A program made the translations under genes and the position numbers. Shown piece by piece: positions 1-11,400 of a stretch of 64,000 nt of DNA. The stretch spans positions 1 through 64,000 of the forward strand of contig WOUO01000008.1 of assembly GCA_017139535.1 (NCBI GenBank), in the 5' to 3' direction. Each line of letters starts with the position of its first letter. Position 1 is the first letter of the stretch. The notes below the pieces were generated by a model, which saw only the letters and a list, made by a program, of their open reading frames with translations, made no database searches and was not told where the DNA came from. The stretch is from Trichocladium uniseriatum (Eukaryota > Ascomycota > Sordariomycetes > Sordariales > Chaetomiaceae).

Positions 1-126
1 CTTTTCTCTTTTCTCTTTTCTCTTTTCTCTTTTCTCTTTTCTCTTTTCTCTTTTCTCTTTTCTCTTTTCTCTTTTCTCTTTTCTCTTTTCTCTTTTCTCT
101 TTTCTCTTTTCTCTTTTCTCTTTTCT
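1..126. repeat. (CTTTTCT)18 microsatellite
   Basis: Eighteen perfect copies of the 7-base unit CTTTTCT run from the first base of the window, so the true left end is not seen. The tract is pure pyrimidine on the + strand and has mirror symmetry, which is the sequence type able to form intramolecular triplex DNA. No gene is attached to it; the nearest is the phospholipase C gene about 730 bases downstream. Confidence 0.97.
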
Positions 127-859
127 CCGACTACTAGATTCATCGTCCGAGGGCGATTAGTGTCGGGGTCCTCGAAGGAGCTATCATCTACCCTGAGGTA
201 CCACGCTAACAAACAAACAGGGAGGACGTGTAAGTTGTTGGCATCTAGGGGTTCTTTTGGATATGCTGCCTTGTCCCAATTGTGGCCGCTGTTGGAAATG
301 TGCAAAGTGATATCGGATATTTGGTTCAAGGGACGCTCCATGTAAACGTGGCTTGTCTTGGCTACATCCCGTCATTTTACTTAGCGTGTAGGTCGAGGCG
401 CGGGATGTCAAATCTGCTTGGAGTAGCCTTGATACGCGGGACGGGCGGGGAAGGCCTTGGGACACCCCATAGAACCCCACAAGTGGACGGGGGTAGCTCT
501 GACCTGGCGGGGTGCCCCTCTGTTGCACCATGACCCCATTGGCGGGGTTCGTTTGAGGTCTTCGATGCTCAGCTGGTCTTGACACTCGGTAGCTCTTGGC
601 TTTTGGGCGTCTTTTTAACTTGGAGGCCTGACTGCGAAGCCTGACCTGGCCTGGCGTGACCTTATTTAAACTGAAACACACCTGAGCTTATCTGATCTGA
701 CTGACAGGCAGCATCCGGGCAGTTTACAACACAACGACAAGGCAACTGAACAAGGCCGAGGATACGCCCATCTCTCCGAATCTATATCTGGCACTCACCG
801 CTCTTGATTCAGGACCGTTGAGTTCCGAACTGCTCAGTAGCCTTGCAACCACAGCCAAC
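127..859 (+). promoter_or_regulatory. Upstream region of the phospholipase C gene
   Basis: No coding region is supported here. An AT-rich stretch, CTTATTTAAAC near 661-671, about 190 bases before the ATG, is a possible TATA-type element. Short repeated words (TGACCTGGC, CTGATCTGACTGA) lie between about 640 and 705. A 165-codon open frame on the minus strand (184-681) has no recognisable domain and is treated as chance. Confidence 0.4.
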
Positions 860-2917
860 ATGACGACCAACGCGTACCACCTCCCGGATGGCTCTCACCA
901 GGCCGGAGGCGGTGTGTCCGGGAAACTGCACACGGTCAGGACCGTCACTGGCCCCATCCTGTCGCACCTGCAGCAGATCTATGCAGCTCATGCCGGTGGA
1001 AACAAGACCTGGACCCCCGAGAAGGCTGCCTCGTTCCTCAAGGAAGTCCAGCGGGACACGGAAGCCGAACTGGGCCTGGAGCTGGCCAGCGGCAAGGACT
1101 GGGACTTTGACACGTTCCAGCGGTACATGACCTCGTCCATCACCAGCGCCGTTGCTCCGCCGCAAAAGCAGGACATGGCCTGGCCCCTGTCCAGCTACTT
1201 TGTCAGCTCGAGCCACAACACATACCTGACGGGCAACCAGCTGTCGAGCGACTCGAGTACCGATGCGTACAAGAATGTGCTGCTGCGTGGCTGCCGCTGC
1301 ATCGAGATCGATGTATGGGATGGCGACTCGGACTCGGAGGACGATGGCAACGATGACACGAGCAGCAGCAGCAGCGATGAGGAAAAGAAGGCCAAGAAGA
1401 AGAATCGTCTCAGCAGGGTGACGGACAAGCTGCCCAGCTCTCTGGCTAGTCGACTGGAGAAGACAACCCTGAGTAAGAATAAGCCCAATCACGCCGCCAG
1501 GAGAATATCAAGCTCATGATCAAGGACAGCAGACTCCCCTCCAGAGAAGCAAGAAACCCAAAGCACAAGCCCCAAGCCGGAAAGCCCGCTGAAAAAGGTC
1601 ACCAGCTTCCCGGAGCCAAGAGTCAAGCACGGGTACACGCTGACCTCTCCTATTTCCTTCCGGGACGTGTGCGTTACTATTAGAGACTACGCCTTTGTCG
1701 CCACCGACGCACCCCTGATTGCCAGCTTGGAAGTCCACTGCAACCCCCAGCAGCAGGAGAGCATGGTTGCCATCATGCTGGAGACGTGGGGCGACCTCTT
1801 ACTGCCCGAGTCAAAGGAGGATGCCAAGCACCTGCCATCCCCGGCCGAGCTGCGCGGCAAGATCCTGGTCAAGGTCAAGTATGCTCCTCCCGAAGGCGGG
1901 AGCCCGGGAGCGGCCGACAGCGAAGAGGCGATAGCTGCTGCTGCTGCCAAGAAGAAGGCGCCGTCCAAGATCATCCAGGCGCTGAGCAAGCTGGGCATCT
2001 ATACGCGCGGTGTGTCGTTCAAGAGCCTGACACAACCCGAGGCGGCCATGCCGTCGCACATCTTTTCGCTGTCCGAGAACACCGTCATGGAAGTACACCA
2101 GAAGAGCGCCCGCGAGCTGTTTGAGCACAACCGCCACTACATGATGCGGACGTACCCTTCGGGCCTGCGCTTCACGTCATCCAACCTCGACCCGGCCGTC
2201 TACTGGCGCAAGGGCATCCAGGTGGTTGCGTTGAACTGGCAGAACTGGGACGAGGGCATGATGCTGAACGAGGGCATGTTTGCGGGCACAGAGGGTTACG
2301 TCTTGAAGCCAGAAGGTATATCCCCCCTTTTTCCACCCTCATCTCGTAACCCTGAAACTAACATATAACCAGGCTACCGCTACACCAAACCCCTCCCCCT
2401 CCCCAACACCACCATCACCACCAACCCGCAAGCCGTCGCCGTCCGCCACTACACCCTCTCCCTCACCCTGCAAATCCTCGCCGGCCAGTCTATCCCCCTC
2501 CCCCCCGGCGACCACAAGCCCTCCTCCTTCCACCCTTACGTCAAGGTCGAGCTACACGTCGAAGAACCCGGCGAGCGCCACGGCACCGACCCTGCCTCTT
2601 CTTTCCCCGCCGAAGGCAAGGAAAAAGAGGGCGAGTACAAGGCCAAGACCAAATCCCAGCGCGGGTGCGATCCGGACTTTTCCAAGGCCCAGAGGACGGA
2701 ACTCACATTTGAGGGGATTCCCGGGGTGGTGCCCGAGCTGAGTTTTGTGCGGTTCTTGGTGTTTGATGATGAGTACGGGCGGGACTCGTTGGCGGCATGG
2801 GCGTGTGTGCGGCTGGATCGGCTGAGGGAGGGGTGGCGGTTTGTGCATCTTGTTGATGCGGAGGGTGTGGAGACGGAGGGGGTGGTGTTGGTGAAGGTTG
2901 GGATGAGTTTGGTTTAG
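860..2917 (+). CDS. plc1: Phosphoinositide-specific phospholipase C (delta-like)
   Basis: Predicted to cleave PIP2 into diacylglycerol and inositol trisphosphate at membranes. Exons are 860-1472, 1530-2315 and 2373-2917, giving 647 residues. The X domain begins near residue 108, with first catalytic His at about 119 (SSSHNTYLTGNQ), the GCRCIEIDVWDG strand, and second catalytic His at about 238 (HGYTLT), followed by SLEVHCNPQQQ. A Y domain follows (ALSKLGIYTRGVSFKSL) and then a C2 domain to the end. No PH domain is seen, as in many fungal PLCs. A Ser/Asp/Lys-rich insertion (about 156-230) splits the X domain. Both introns are 57 nt; the first keeps the frame but contains an in-frame TGA at 1517-1519, which is why the gene looks interrupted. 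Start chosen at ATG 860; a frame-compatible TTG at 818 was not used. Family assignment is secure; exact acceptor of intron 1 (1529 or 1532) is less so. Confidence 0.93.
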
Positions 2918-3147
2918 TGTAGGGGGAGGAAGAGGGGGTGCGTGTTGGGTGCATAGCGGGCATAGTAACAGGAGCCTTTTGCGGCTGTCATCGAACTGAT
3001 TAGTTCATAGAGCTGAGAGTAACCCATTCTGAGATAGTGTTGTGACGCATAACTTAGACTTGAACCTGTGAAGTGACAAAATCTGGGTATAATTACACGG
3101 GCCAAAACCACCCTACCAACCCCCCACACAAACACATGAGAACAAAC

Positions 3148-4033
3148 TCAAAACTTGAAAGGACAGCCCGGGCTGTCAAACGTCGACTGACGCTTGGGCC
3201 GCTCGCCCTTCTCACACCACACCGACGTCTCTGGCGTAGCCAGCGCCTCCTCCAAAATGCTATGCGCCATAGCCAACCCATGCAGCTGCCCCCTCGGTGG
3301 CCGCCAGCCCTCTCTGTACGGAAGCCGTTCCTCCTCTGCAACAAACTCAGTCAGTCCCATCTCTCAAACATATCGCATGAAGGCAATAATGAAAGCACCC
3401 ACCAAAAAAGATCCTCACAAACTCCCTCCTCGTCCCCCCCGTCCCATCCACCATCGTATTCATATAAATCGCCGTCTCGGCATAGCTCGTCACATGCTGC
3501 TGCGTCGTATACGTAAACCCCGGCGTATTCTCCCTCGAGTACCGCACCTGTGCGTACCGCGCCGCGGCCGCCGCTTCCATGGTGATGTACTCCATCCCCT
3601 CGAAGTGCGCAAAGAACCGGTCGAAGGTCTCACGGTCGAATTTGCTCACGCCGTCGGCGCCGGCGAAGTAGAAATCGGCCCGGGACAGGGAGGCGTCGTG
3701 CTCGATTTGGTTGTGGGCGTTGAGGTGGTCGAGGTCGAAGGCAGCGGCGCTGGCGCCGGATGGGTTGGTGGTGGCGCCGATGGAGGCGAAGATGGTGGCG
3801 AGTTCGGGGCTGAGGTTGAAGGCTTTGCCGAGGACGTTGACGAGCAAGGGGATGGTGTTGTTGCGGCCGTTGTGCGGGAGGAGGTGGTGGTTGGCGAGGG
3901 TGTTGAGGCCGGGGCAGGGCCCGCGGACGTCGTCTTTTCCTGGGGGCGTCCAGGTTAGGAAGTTGAGGTCATCGTTGAGGGCGCATGCTACGCCGAGGGC
4001 CATGAGGCCCGTGAGGGCAATGGCGAGGCGCAT
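3148..4033 (-). CDS. Secreted heme-thiolate peroxidase (chloroperoxidase/peroxygenase family)
   Basis: Member of the family of chloroperoxidase and unspecific peroxygenases (PF01328), extracellular heme enzymes that use hydrogen peroxide to halogenate or oxygenate substrates. Exons on the minus strand are 4033-3403 and 3335-3148, with a 67-nt intron, giving 272 residues. Residues 1-18 (MRLAIALTGLMALGVACA) form a signal peptide. The proximal Cys lies in RGPCPGLNTLANHHLLP (Cys about 40), and EHDASLSR at 111-118 is the distal Glu-His-Asp motif of the short-type family. Splicing restores the conserved REFVRIFFEEERLPYREGW block near the C-terminus. Length fits short peroxygenases. The start codon directly precedes the signal peptide. 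Substrate cannot be predicted. The gene sits alone, 230 bases from the converging PLC gene. Confidence 0.92.
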
Positions 4034-4659
4034 GGTGTTGATTTGTGGCAGCGGGGTGGGTGGGTGAGTGGGTGATGGTGCCTGAGGGGAGATGGCATAT
4101 TGGGGTCTATATCATAGATCTCGATCTGATGGATCGGGCTTTTAACCCCTGATGTTGTCGGGATGGACGGAGCCATGGGAGATTTGATTTACCGTTCAGG
4201 TAGGCGCATGCGAGTCAATCAACCGCACAAACATATCTACACGCAGTTCTCCGTAGAGTTTACGATGCTCGTACGGAGTGTCCCTCTTCCCCAGTCGTCG
4301 GGTTCGGCTCGCTCGGTTGTGGCTTCAACGGTGGAAATACCCTCTGCAACCCCTGGCTGTTTGCCCTGACCGAGACAAACTGTCTCATTTGTTGCATGTG
4401 GGACTGTGCCATGGCTTCGCGGACTGTGTAACTGCTGTGCTTCTGTTGAAGATGCGAATAAGATGATCGTTCCACAATGATAGTCGCTAGACAGTGGAAG
4501 CTCAACGGAGGCCATCCACATCGGCGAGCGCCTACACAAATCCACCGATCAAAAGAGAGTCAGATGTTCCCGATATACTCTTTTATTGTCTCACCCAATA
4601 GCGCCTCCAACTCCCCGAGAATGAACCCTCTGTATAACCCAAACACCCAACCAAACCCC
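4034..4659 (-). promoter_or_regulatory. Upstream region of the peroxidase gene
   Basis: This 626-base gap holds the 5' side of the peroxidase gene and the 3' side of arp8. On the minus strand an ATGATATAGA stretch at about 4109-4120, roughly 80 bases before the peroxidase ATG, is TATA-like. No gene is supported. Confidence 0.35.
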
Positions 4660-7008
4660 CTAGTACTGCCAAAGCACCTTGTGATAAATCACCCTCGACC
4701 CCAGCATGCGATACTCATAATTCGTCACCCATGAGTCATTGGTCGGCAGCTTGGCAAACACACTCGCCCCCTTCCACACCACAACCTGCTCGTCCATCTC
4801 CCTCGCACTCCTGCTCACCAGGATCCTATCCGCCAGATCGGGCCGCCGCCCCTTGAGCTTCTCCTCGAGGAACGGCGCAAAGTGCGGCACCTTGGCGCCA
4901 CCGCCCACCACCATGATGCTCCCCAGCAGCTCGCGCACCTTCTTCTCGTCGCCCTTGGCCGCGTTCTGGATCGACGTCAGGATGGCAATGTCGAGCGGCG
5001 CGAGGGGCAGCACGGCGTCGCGCTCGGCCGCGAGCGACTTGGGGCTGCGCTGCTGCGGCTGCTGAGACGGCCCGTCAAAGGACGTGCCCGGGAGGACGGA
5101 GGTGCCATTGGCGGGTGCAGGGGTGCCGCCGTTGCGGCCGCTCGGCGCGGGACTGCCGTTGAGGTCGCGCGAGGATGAACCAAAGACGTACGGGGCTGGG
5201 ACGGGCGTGCTGGTGCCGTCCGGGGCCGGAGATGGCGCCTTGGAGGTGGCGGGGGTGCCGGTGACGTCGGGACGGGCGAGAAAATTGAATGGCTGGGAGC
5301 GTTCTTTGCTCGGAGTCGCCATGTCCCCCGGTGCACCCGTAAAGCTGGTTGTCGTCGCTGCGACGGAGGGCTGAATGAGTGCCAGGATGGCGAGCTGGGC
5401 GGCCGATGTGGGGTCGTCAGGGAGTTCGACGTCGTAGGCGTTGTAAGAGCGGTCAATCAGCTTCCGTCGACCGCGGAGCTTGGTCGAGTTGTCGAATATT
5501 GATGGGTCGTAGACGCCCATGGGCGCGAGAATGACCTCGTCGTAGAACTTGAACTGGTACTTGCGCGTTGGCTGATTCGGAGCGCGCAGGTGGAAGTCAA
5601 AGTTCTGGACCGAGATGTTTGCCTGCGAGAGGGTGCAGTACTTGATCTTGAGTTCCTCTGCCAGCAAGAAGTCGTATCGCCGGCGAAGGTTGATATCCTG
5701 ATAGGGAAAATTGTCGTAGAGCATCATCTTGATGAACGTCTCGGTGACATCGTAGCCGCCATACTTGAGATTGATCCTCGAATCCTCTATGCAGAGGCCG
5801 TCTTCGACGCACGAGATGGACGTCTTTTGCGCGCCGACATCGACCACACACGCTTGCGTGTAGCCAGCGCCAAAGGTAGCTGCAATGCTCTCCTGGATAA
5901 ACGAGACACGACTGAATTCAAACAGGCCGATGCAGAGGTGCAGGAGTAGCTCGACGTATCGTTTGTCGTACAGGTCCGGAATAATGAGGACGCAGCTGTA
6001 CTGTTTCCAATCTGTCCTCCGCTTCAGACCCAGCTCGAAGCGGAACGTCCGCTCGAGCAGACTCTCGAGGTCGTTGAACAAGTGTGCCCTTGTGGGGTAG
6101 TCATCCTCATTCAGCCAGCCATGCTGAATCGGCCACCACAGCTTGAACTTTGGATCCGAGTCGTCCGGGACGCGCAGGGCTGACTGCCCAACAAAGACGT
6201 TCGAAGCCGAATCAGCATCCTCAGCCTTGACGTCGGTCCACTCGATCTGCAAAGGATCGTTATGCTGGGAGATGATTTCGGGCTCGGTTCGCCGGTTGAA
6301 GTTGACGACGAGATCTTTGGAGTTGGGCAGCACCTTGCGCTTGTTGGCGCGCATGTCGACCTTTAAATCGTTGCACATCTTTTGGTACTTCTTGCCCCAC
6401 TCCTCGCCGTGTTGCTGGTCCATTGTCCGGCCCTCAAACTGCCGCCGCGGCAATGCCTCGTACATCTCGGACTCGGTCTGGGGGTACTTGGTCGCAAGAG
6501 CCATCGGGATGGTCTTGGGCAGCGCGTCGCTGGCGAAGCCAATCCGCATGTTCTGGCTCCCGGGGTGTATTACGATTATTTTGGACGGATCCATAAAAGC
6601 TGTCGAGGGCGCAGGGCCGTCCTCGTCGTCGAGGGGAAGAGGAACCTCGCCATTGGCGATGCTGGTATTCAGGGCGCGATCGCGGTCTTTGGCGTTCTGG
6701 ACGAGCCGGTCCCGGTTGGCCTCACCCTGGAGCCGGAGTGACAGGATCTGGTCATCGCGCTTCATATAATCCCTGGCCCCAGGTCAGTCGTCTTGGGCGC
6801 GGCAGCGGGCACCCGACGCCTTACGTATAGTAGTTCTTCTGATTGATGGGAGCCACGTCGGGCCAGCTGGTCTGCTTCATGCCATTGTCGGTGCGTTCCA
6901 GGCCTAGACATGGCGGTTAGCAATCGACCGCCTTGAACTGTGCAGACATTGTGTCCAAGAACACGAACCTTCCCTTAGGAGGACCCGCTCGCTAACTTTG
7001 CCCACCAT
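4660..7008 (-). CDS. arp8: Actin-related protein Arp8, INO80 complex subunit
   Basis: Arp8 is a nuclear actin-related protein that, with Arp4 and actin, binds the HSA region of Ino80 and helps the INO80 remodeler engage nucleosomes. Minus-strand exons are 7008-6969, 6903-6825 and 6772-4660, with introns of 65 and 52 nt, giving 743 residues. Splicing yields the conserved N-terminal block PINQKNYYTDYMKRDDQ. The actin fold is visible through VIHPGSQNMRIGFASDALP, SFIQESIAATFGAGYTQACVVDVG split over the nucleotide site, and the C-terminal IMVVGGGAKVPHF and VVWKGASVFA segments. A Ser/Pro/Thr-rich insertion of roughly 170 residues interrupts the fold before the last third, as is usual for Arp8 orthologues. 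The start is the first ATG giving a complete N-terminus. It is divergent from the gene at 7758. Confidence 0.94.
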
Positions 7009-7757
7009 CGTGCCCGCACCTCTGGCTGTCGTCCGGGACGAAATTTGTAACTAAGTTCTTGGATGCGCGGCCGATGGATGTTGTATTGAATAGGTTGGAA
7101 AAGATAATCAATAGGTTCGCGTGTTGACAACTCGAATCCTACTTCGTAATGCTCGTTGGACCGAGATCGGCTCGCTGGAAGGTGGGAGGCGCCCAAGGAG
7201 TTGGTCGGCGTGGGTTTCGTGGTCTGGATTACATTTGCGTTTCGTGGCCAGACAATGCGAGAAAATGCGTTGGGTTTTGTTCTTTTCGAATCCAATGCGC
7301 CGCCATTCGGCGTGCATCAACGCGCCGGATCCAACCGTCGCATCTCAATGTTCAGGAGCCCTTGCTCGGGTCCGCAGGGTGTTTAATACGCTAGAGCAGT
7401 TCCGGCTTAGCGTTCTTGGCACGAAGTGAGAGCGAGCTCCAGCGGGCCAGCTGTCACGACTGCTGTCAGCTGTCGATGACGTCACCACTTACACCCCTCC
7501 TCCTGAGTCCTGACTGGAAGTGTAAGAAGTCAAACATGACACCCAACGCCTCAGAATTTCCGGATTCATATTAAAGAAGACTGAAGACACCAGAGTCTGT
7601 TAATTCCACGTTTGGTTGAGAGCATAAAATCTGCTCTCTGCACTCACTTCATCCTTTTCTTTCGACCAATTCTCAAGACCTCAATTATCCGAACCAACCC
7701 CTCCTTTTGTTCCACTATCATTTCACCTTTCACATATACCAAGAAACCAGCCTCAAA
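7009..7757. promoter_or_regulatory. Divergent promoter region between arp8 and the Pro/Gln-rich gene
   Basis: This 749-base region separates two diverging genes. It contains a perfect palindromic CRE-type site TGACGTCA at 7477-7484, a binding site for bZIP factors of the ATF/CREB class, preceded by two CAGCTGTC words (near 7449 and 7467). GCATAAAAT near 7621-7630, about 130 bases before the + strand ATG, is TATA-like. No gene is seen. Confidence 0.5.
7477..7484. promoter_or_regulatory. CRE-like palindrome TGACGTCA
   Basis: Perfect 8-base ATF/CREB consensus in the divergent promoter, 274 bases before the ATG of the gene at 7758 and 469 bases from the arp8 start. Occupancy is unproven; one such site is expected by chance roughly every 65 kb. 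Confidence 0.45.
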
Positions 7758-8420
7758 ATGCCTCCCATCCAAGTCCACACCAAAAGCCCCATCAACGCTG
7801 CCAAAGCCTCGGGCATAACCCCCAAGACCACCACCCCAGAGGACAAAGACAAAGACCACGCTCAGCCAGCACCTCCCACCCTCACATCCCCGCCATCAAA
7901 CCAACACTACCAACCCACACCCACTCAAACAACCCCTCCTCAAGGCCCCCCTCCCCCACAACCAGGCGCAGTCCCCCGTCTCCCCCAAGCAACAGCAACA
8001 GCAACATCATCAGCATCAACACTCCCACCCCCGCCACAAGCAGGCGCCGCCGCCCCGCCAGCCCCAACCGCGGCCCCAGTCCTGGGGCCTCAAATCCCAG
8101 GCGTGACTTACCCGCCACAGATGGCCATCCCCCCGCCGCAGGCGGCATACAACCAGCGCGGGACGGCGACGGCAGAAGCCACAGGGGCAACAGGGGGGTA
8201 TTATTCTCAGCAACCCCAGCAGCAGCAGCAGCAGCAGCAGTTTGGGTACGGCAGCAACAGTAGCTCGGGGTATGCGCCGCCGCAACAGTATCAGGAGGAT
8301 GGAGAGGGGGAGGAGGGATTCCTGGGGTCGGCGATGAAGTATGCCAAGGCTGCCGGGGAGCGGCTGTCTGCTGCGGAGAGCGAGGTTTGGAGGAGGATTA
8401 ATGGGGAGAAGTCCCAGTGA
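7758..8420 (+). CDS. Pro/Gln-rich hypothetical protein with short C-terminal helix
   Basis: Single-exon frame of 220 residues; I do not recognise the family. Residues about 25-180 are of low complexity: Pro-rich runs, Thr/Ala stretches and a run of eight Gln encoded by CAG codons at about 8216-8240. The last about 35 residues look structured and charged (FLGSAMKYAKAAGERLSA, then ESEVWRRING) and could form an amphipathic helix; they are the part most likely to be conserved. No signal peptide or membrane segment is visible. The ATG has a favourable context (CAAAATG) and follows a plausible TATA-like element. The regular codon pattern and intact length make it a probable gene, but function is unknown. 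Confidence 0.72.
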   Translation: MPPIQVHTKSPINAAKASGITPKTTTPEDKDKDHAQPAPPTLTSPPSNQHYQPTPTQTTPPQGPPPPQPGAVPRLPQATATATSSASTLPPPPQAGAAAPPAPTAAPVLGPQIPGVTYPPQMAIPPPQAAYNQRGTATAEATGATGGYYSQQPQQQQQQQQFGYGSNSSSGYAPPQQYQEDGEGEEGFLGSAMKYAKAAGERLSAAESEVWRRINGEKSQ

Positions 8421-11400
8421 TGTGGTGTGGATGGCTTAAGGGGGTTGGGTACGGACGGGGAGGGTGGTTTTGGTTTTCTTCTTCTTCTATTGAACTGCGA
8501 TTTATAGATGAGGTGTTGGAGATGGTTGAACGCTAGATGCCACTGGCGGTGGATGGATGAGAGTAGGTGTAGGTGCGTGACGGGTGGGGGGGGATGACAA
8601 GGCGGTCTGTCTTATGAACCACCAAGCGAGGGTCGATATACTGAGAAGCAGGTCCATGGAAAATGTCCAGCCACCTAGGAGTTCACACAGCTAGTTACGG
8701 AAAACTCTCCCGCAAAGCTGCTATGTAAAGGATCAAGACCAAGTTCCGCCGCCTATAATAAAAACGCTCATCCATCCTATTACAGGCCACCGACTCTCAA
8801 CACAAGGGTTCGTGAAATCGCCGTGGCTAGATCGGCCAACTGGCCTAGCTCGTCGGATTACATTCCTAGCACTATACTTCTCCAAAGGTCTTCAACACTA
8901 CAAGTAGACAAAAAGGGCCAAACACCGAGTGGTTTGGATTTATTATTAAGTACATCCCTTTATTTGGTACAGCTAGCTTAAAGCTGCGTCTCAGAGCGCT
9001 TAGGCGGCCCGAGATCCGAGGCCCCTTACCATGTACAGTGAACACAAACCCCGATACGTAGTTGTACGTTGGGCAGGGAGACGGCGGGATACTCGAGGGG
9101 CATTCCGGCGTGCTCTGACTGACCAGCTGACCACTTGGCGGGCTGACTCGTAGATTGCCGAGTATACTTCAGACATCTTCCCGCCATCGATCCCGTCGCC
9201 GAGGATCTGGATAGTCAAATCGCAGTGTCAGGGGGGCTGGTCCCAGATCCGTCGCCAGAATCTCCGAGTCAGAATTTTAGAGGGGTTGTTCCGAACCGAG
9301 GTCGTGGCAGTGTAAGTCAGATTCGAGTATCGCCTACCGGTCTCGGTTTCGTTAATGTTTGCCGTGGAGTGTGAGCGAGAAGAAGAACGGGCGGGATGGA
9401 TAGGAAGCGGTGTCAAACTTCAAACACAGAAACAAGCGAGGCGAATTAGAGAACGGAACTGGGCGATTCCGGCCGCAGCACGCTCGCGTCTAACGACGTC
9501 GTTGAGCTCTTGTCAACCTACCTATTCGTTCTCGGTCTTCGTCTTCTCGGCTCTTCCCGGTTGATGTTCTTCCGTCTCTCTCGTCTCTCTGTGTAAACAC
9601 ATTCCGCACACAGGCAGACAACGGTAGACCAATCCCGGTAGTCAAGTTCCGTCTGGGGTCGGCGGCCTCTTCCTGCGGGGGGAGGATCGCGTCACGATTG
9701 GCCCCCGGATCTCCATAAAAGCCGACTTAAAGGCCGTGGGTAGACGGCTAAAAAGGCGACACAACTCCCAAAGTGACGACCCTTGTCATGCAAAACATGT
9801 GTGATCTCCGGCGGACAGTTACAAGACACAAGTATAGGGCTGGCCTGTGGGTCGGGCAAGGCTAGGCTGCCGGGGTCGCCGAGGATTTTGCAAGCAACAG
9901 GGGGGCTTACCCCGGGCTCTGCAGAGAACAGCCATCGAAGCTCTGTCGAACGAAGGAATCCATGTCATGTCCGAGGAGCCGGAGGAGTTGCACGTCGCAT
10001 CCAACAGTGTTCCGCGCCGGGTGTTGGCGGCAACTCCTTCTTGATTTCCGAGATTGGCGCGTCACTCATCTTGGCTAGGCTGCTAGTTTCTGTTTTGTTC
10101 TGAGGAACGAGGCGTTCCGAGACGGAAGTAGAGGGACAGCCGTGAGTACCTATATGCTTTCCCCGCAGACGATCTCCGCTAGTGTGACTGTGTCTTGGTG
10201 GAAGTCGAAGCTTGGTTTGACTACAACCTGACGTACGAATATAATCATCGCTGGCTTGTCTTTGGCCAGCCCTACAGGTCGAAGCTGTAATCATCTCGTC
10301 AGGGCCTCCATGTCCTTCCGAGCCTACCAATCCTGGCAAGATGAGGACGAGCCGGTTGAGCGGATGCTGAACCAAACCCACCATGTTTTGAAACTGAAAA
10401 CCGACGGAAAGAAAACCTGGGTCCGGATGCTCAGCTGCGAGATCAATCTCTTTGTCTCTGATGCAGGAGCGGTGCAGGTGGTTAGTGCTGAGCTGTTGGG
10501 TGAGTCGCTAATCCAAAACACGGCCAAGAGGACCGGGCTCTGGAGCGAGTAAGAAATGCTTCGATGGTTCGAGATGCTGTGCGGACGAAGTACCACCAAT
10601 CCTTCCATGCTACCTCGTCGCCGGGCCGAGTGACTGGGAGGGTGTGGGGTTCCGTGTTGCAACCCGACAAAACGTTCAATGTTCCCAGGGAGAGGCTCGC
10701 AATTTCGCTCGTTTGCTTGTGCCGAAGAAGCCATAGAAGGTGGACGTCGAGGTGTCGATGATTTGAAATTGATCTGATCGAGCGGGAAGTCAGCTTCGAT
10801 TTGGGCTAGATATCGCGCTATCAGCTTCGGATTCGACTGGCAACAGCACGAGAGATGTCAACAAGTCAAGAAGAACAGACGAGGGGTCGGCTGGAAGGCT
10901 AGACAGCTGCAGGTCCGGTCTCTTTGCGACAGATCTGAGACAGACAATCCCTGCTTGGCCCCGCTAAAATCAGCTGCCCTCGCTGCCCCCGCAAATCGCG
11001 GGCTTCGGGTACGTGTCACGACCCTTGCAGTAGATTACGTCAGCAGCCAATCGCGACATGCCGAAGCCCCACCGGCAGGTCAACCTCAAACGTCACTGCC
11101 CCTTCTGCGAGTCGCGTCTTTCCCACTTGAGCCACTTCCCGACGACCGACCCAATTTGTTCAGCGCGACACACCTGTCCTGTTTGCTCCTGCCCGCACCG
11201 CAAATGTGGTGTGGTGAATGCTGCTTCCATCAAATGAAGGTTGAAATTTTCAATTCACCCGTCGGCTGGTCATTGGTTTCGAGGTTTGTGTGGTTCTCGC
11301 GTCCCAACCAGCCAACCGACAACTTCCAACCATCCCAAGGAACCCCCTCGCATGCACTCTTCAGATGCTTTGTGCACGGCCGCCTGGCCCTTCGTCATGG

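Noticed and set aside
184..681. 165-codon minus-strand frame upstream of PLC
   Set aside because: No domain or family resemblance; Arg/Ser/Pro-rich as expected of chance frames in this DNA.
1517..1519. Nonsense mutation in PLC
   Set aside because: The stop falls inside a 57-nt segment with GTAAGA donor and ACAG acceptor whose removal keeps the frame, so an intron explains it better.
3194..3958. 254-codon + strand frame over the peroxidase gene
   Set aside because: Antisense shadow of a gene with clear signal peptide and catalytic motifs; Gly/Val/Glu low complexity, no family.
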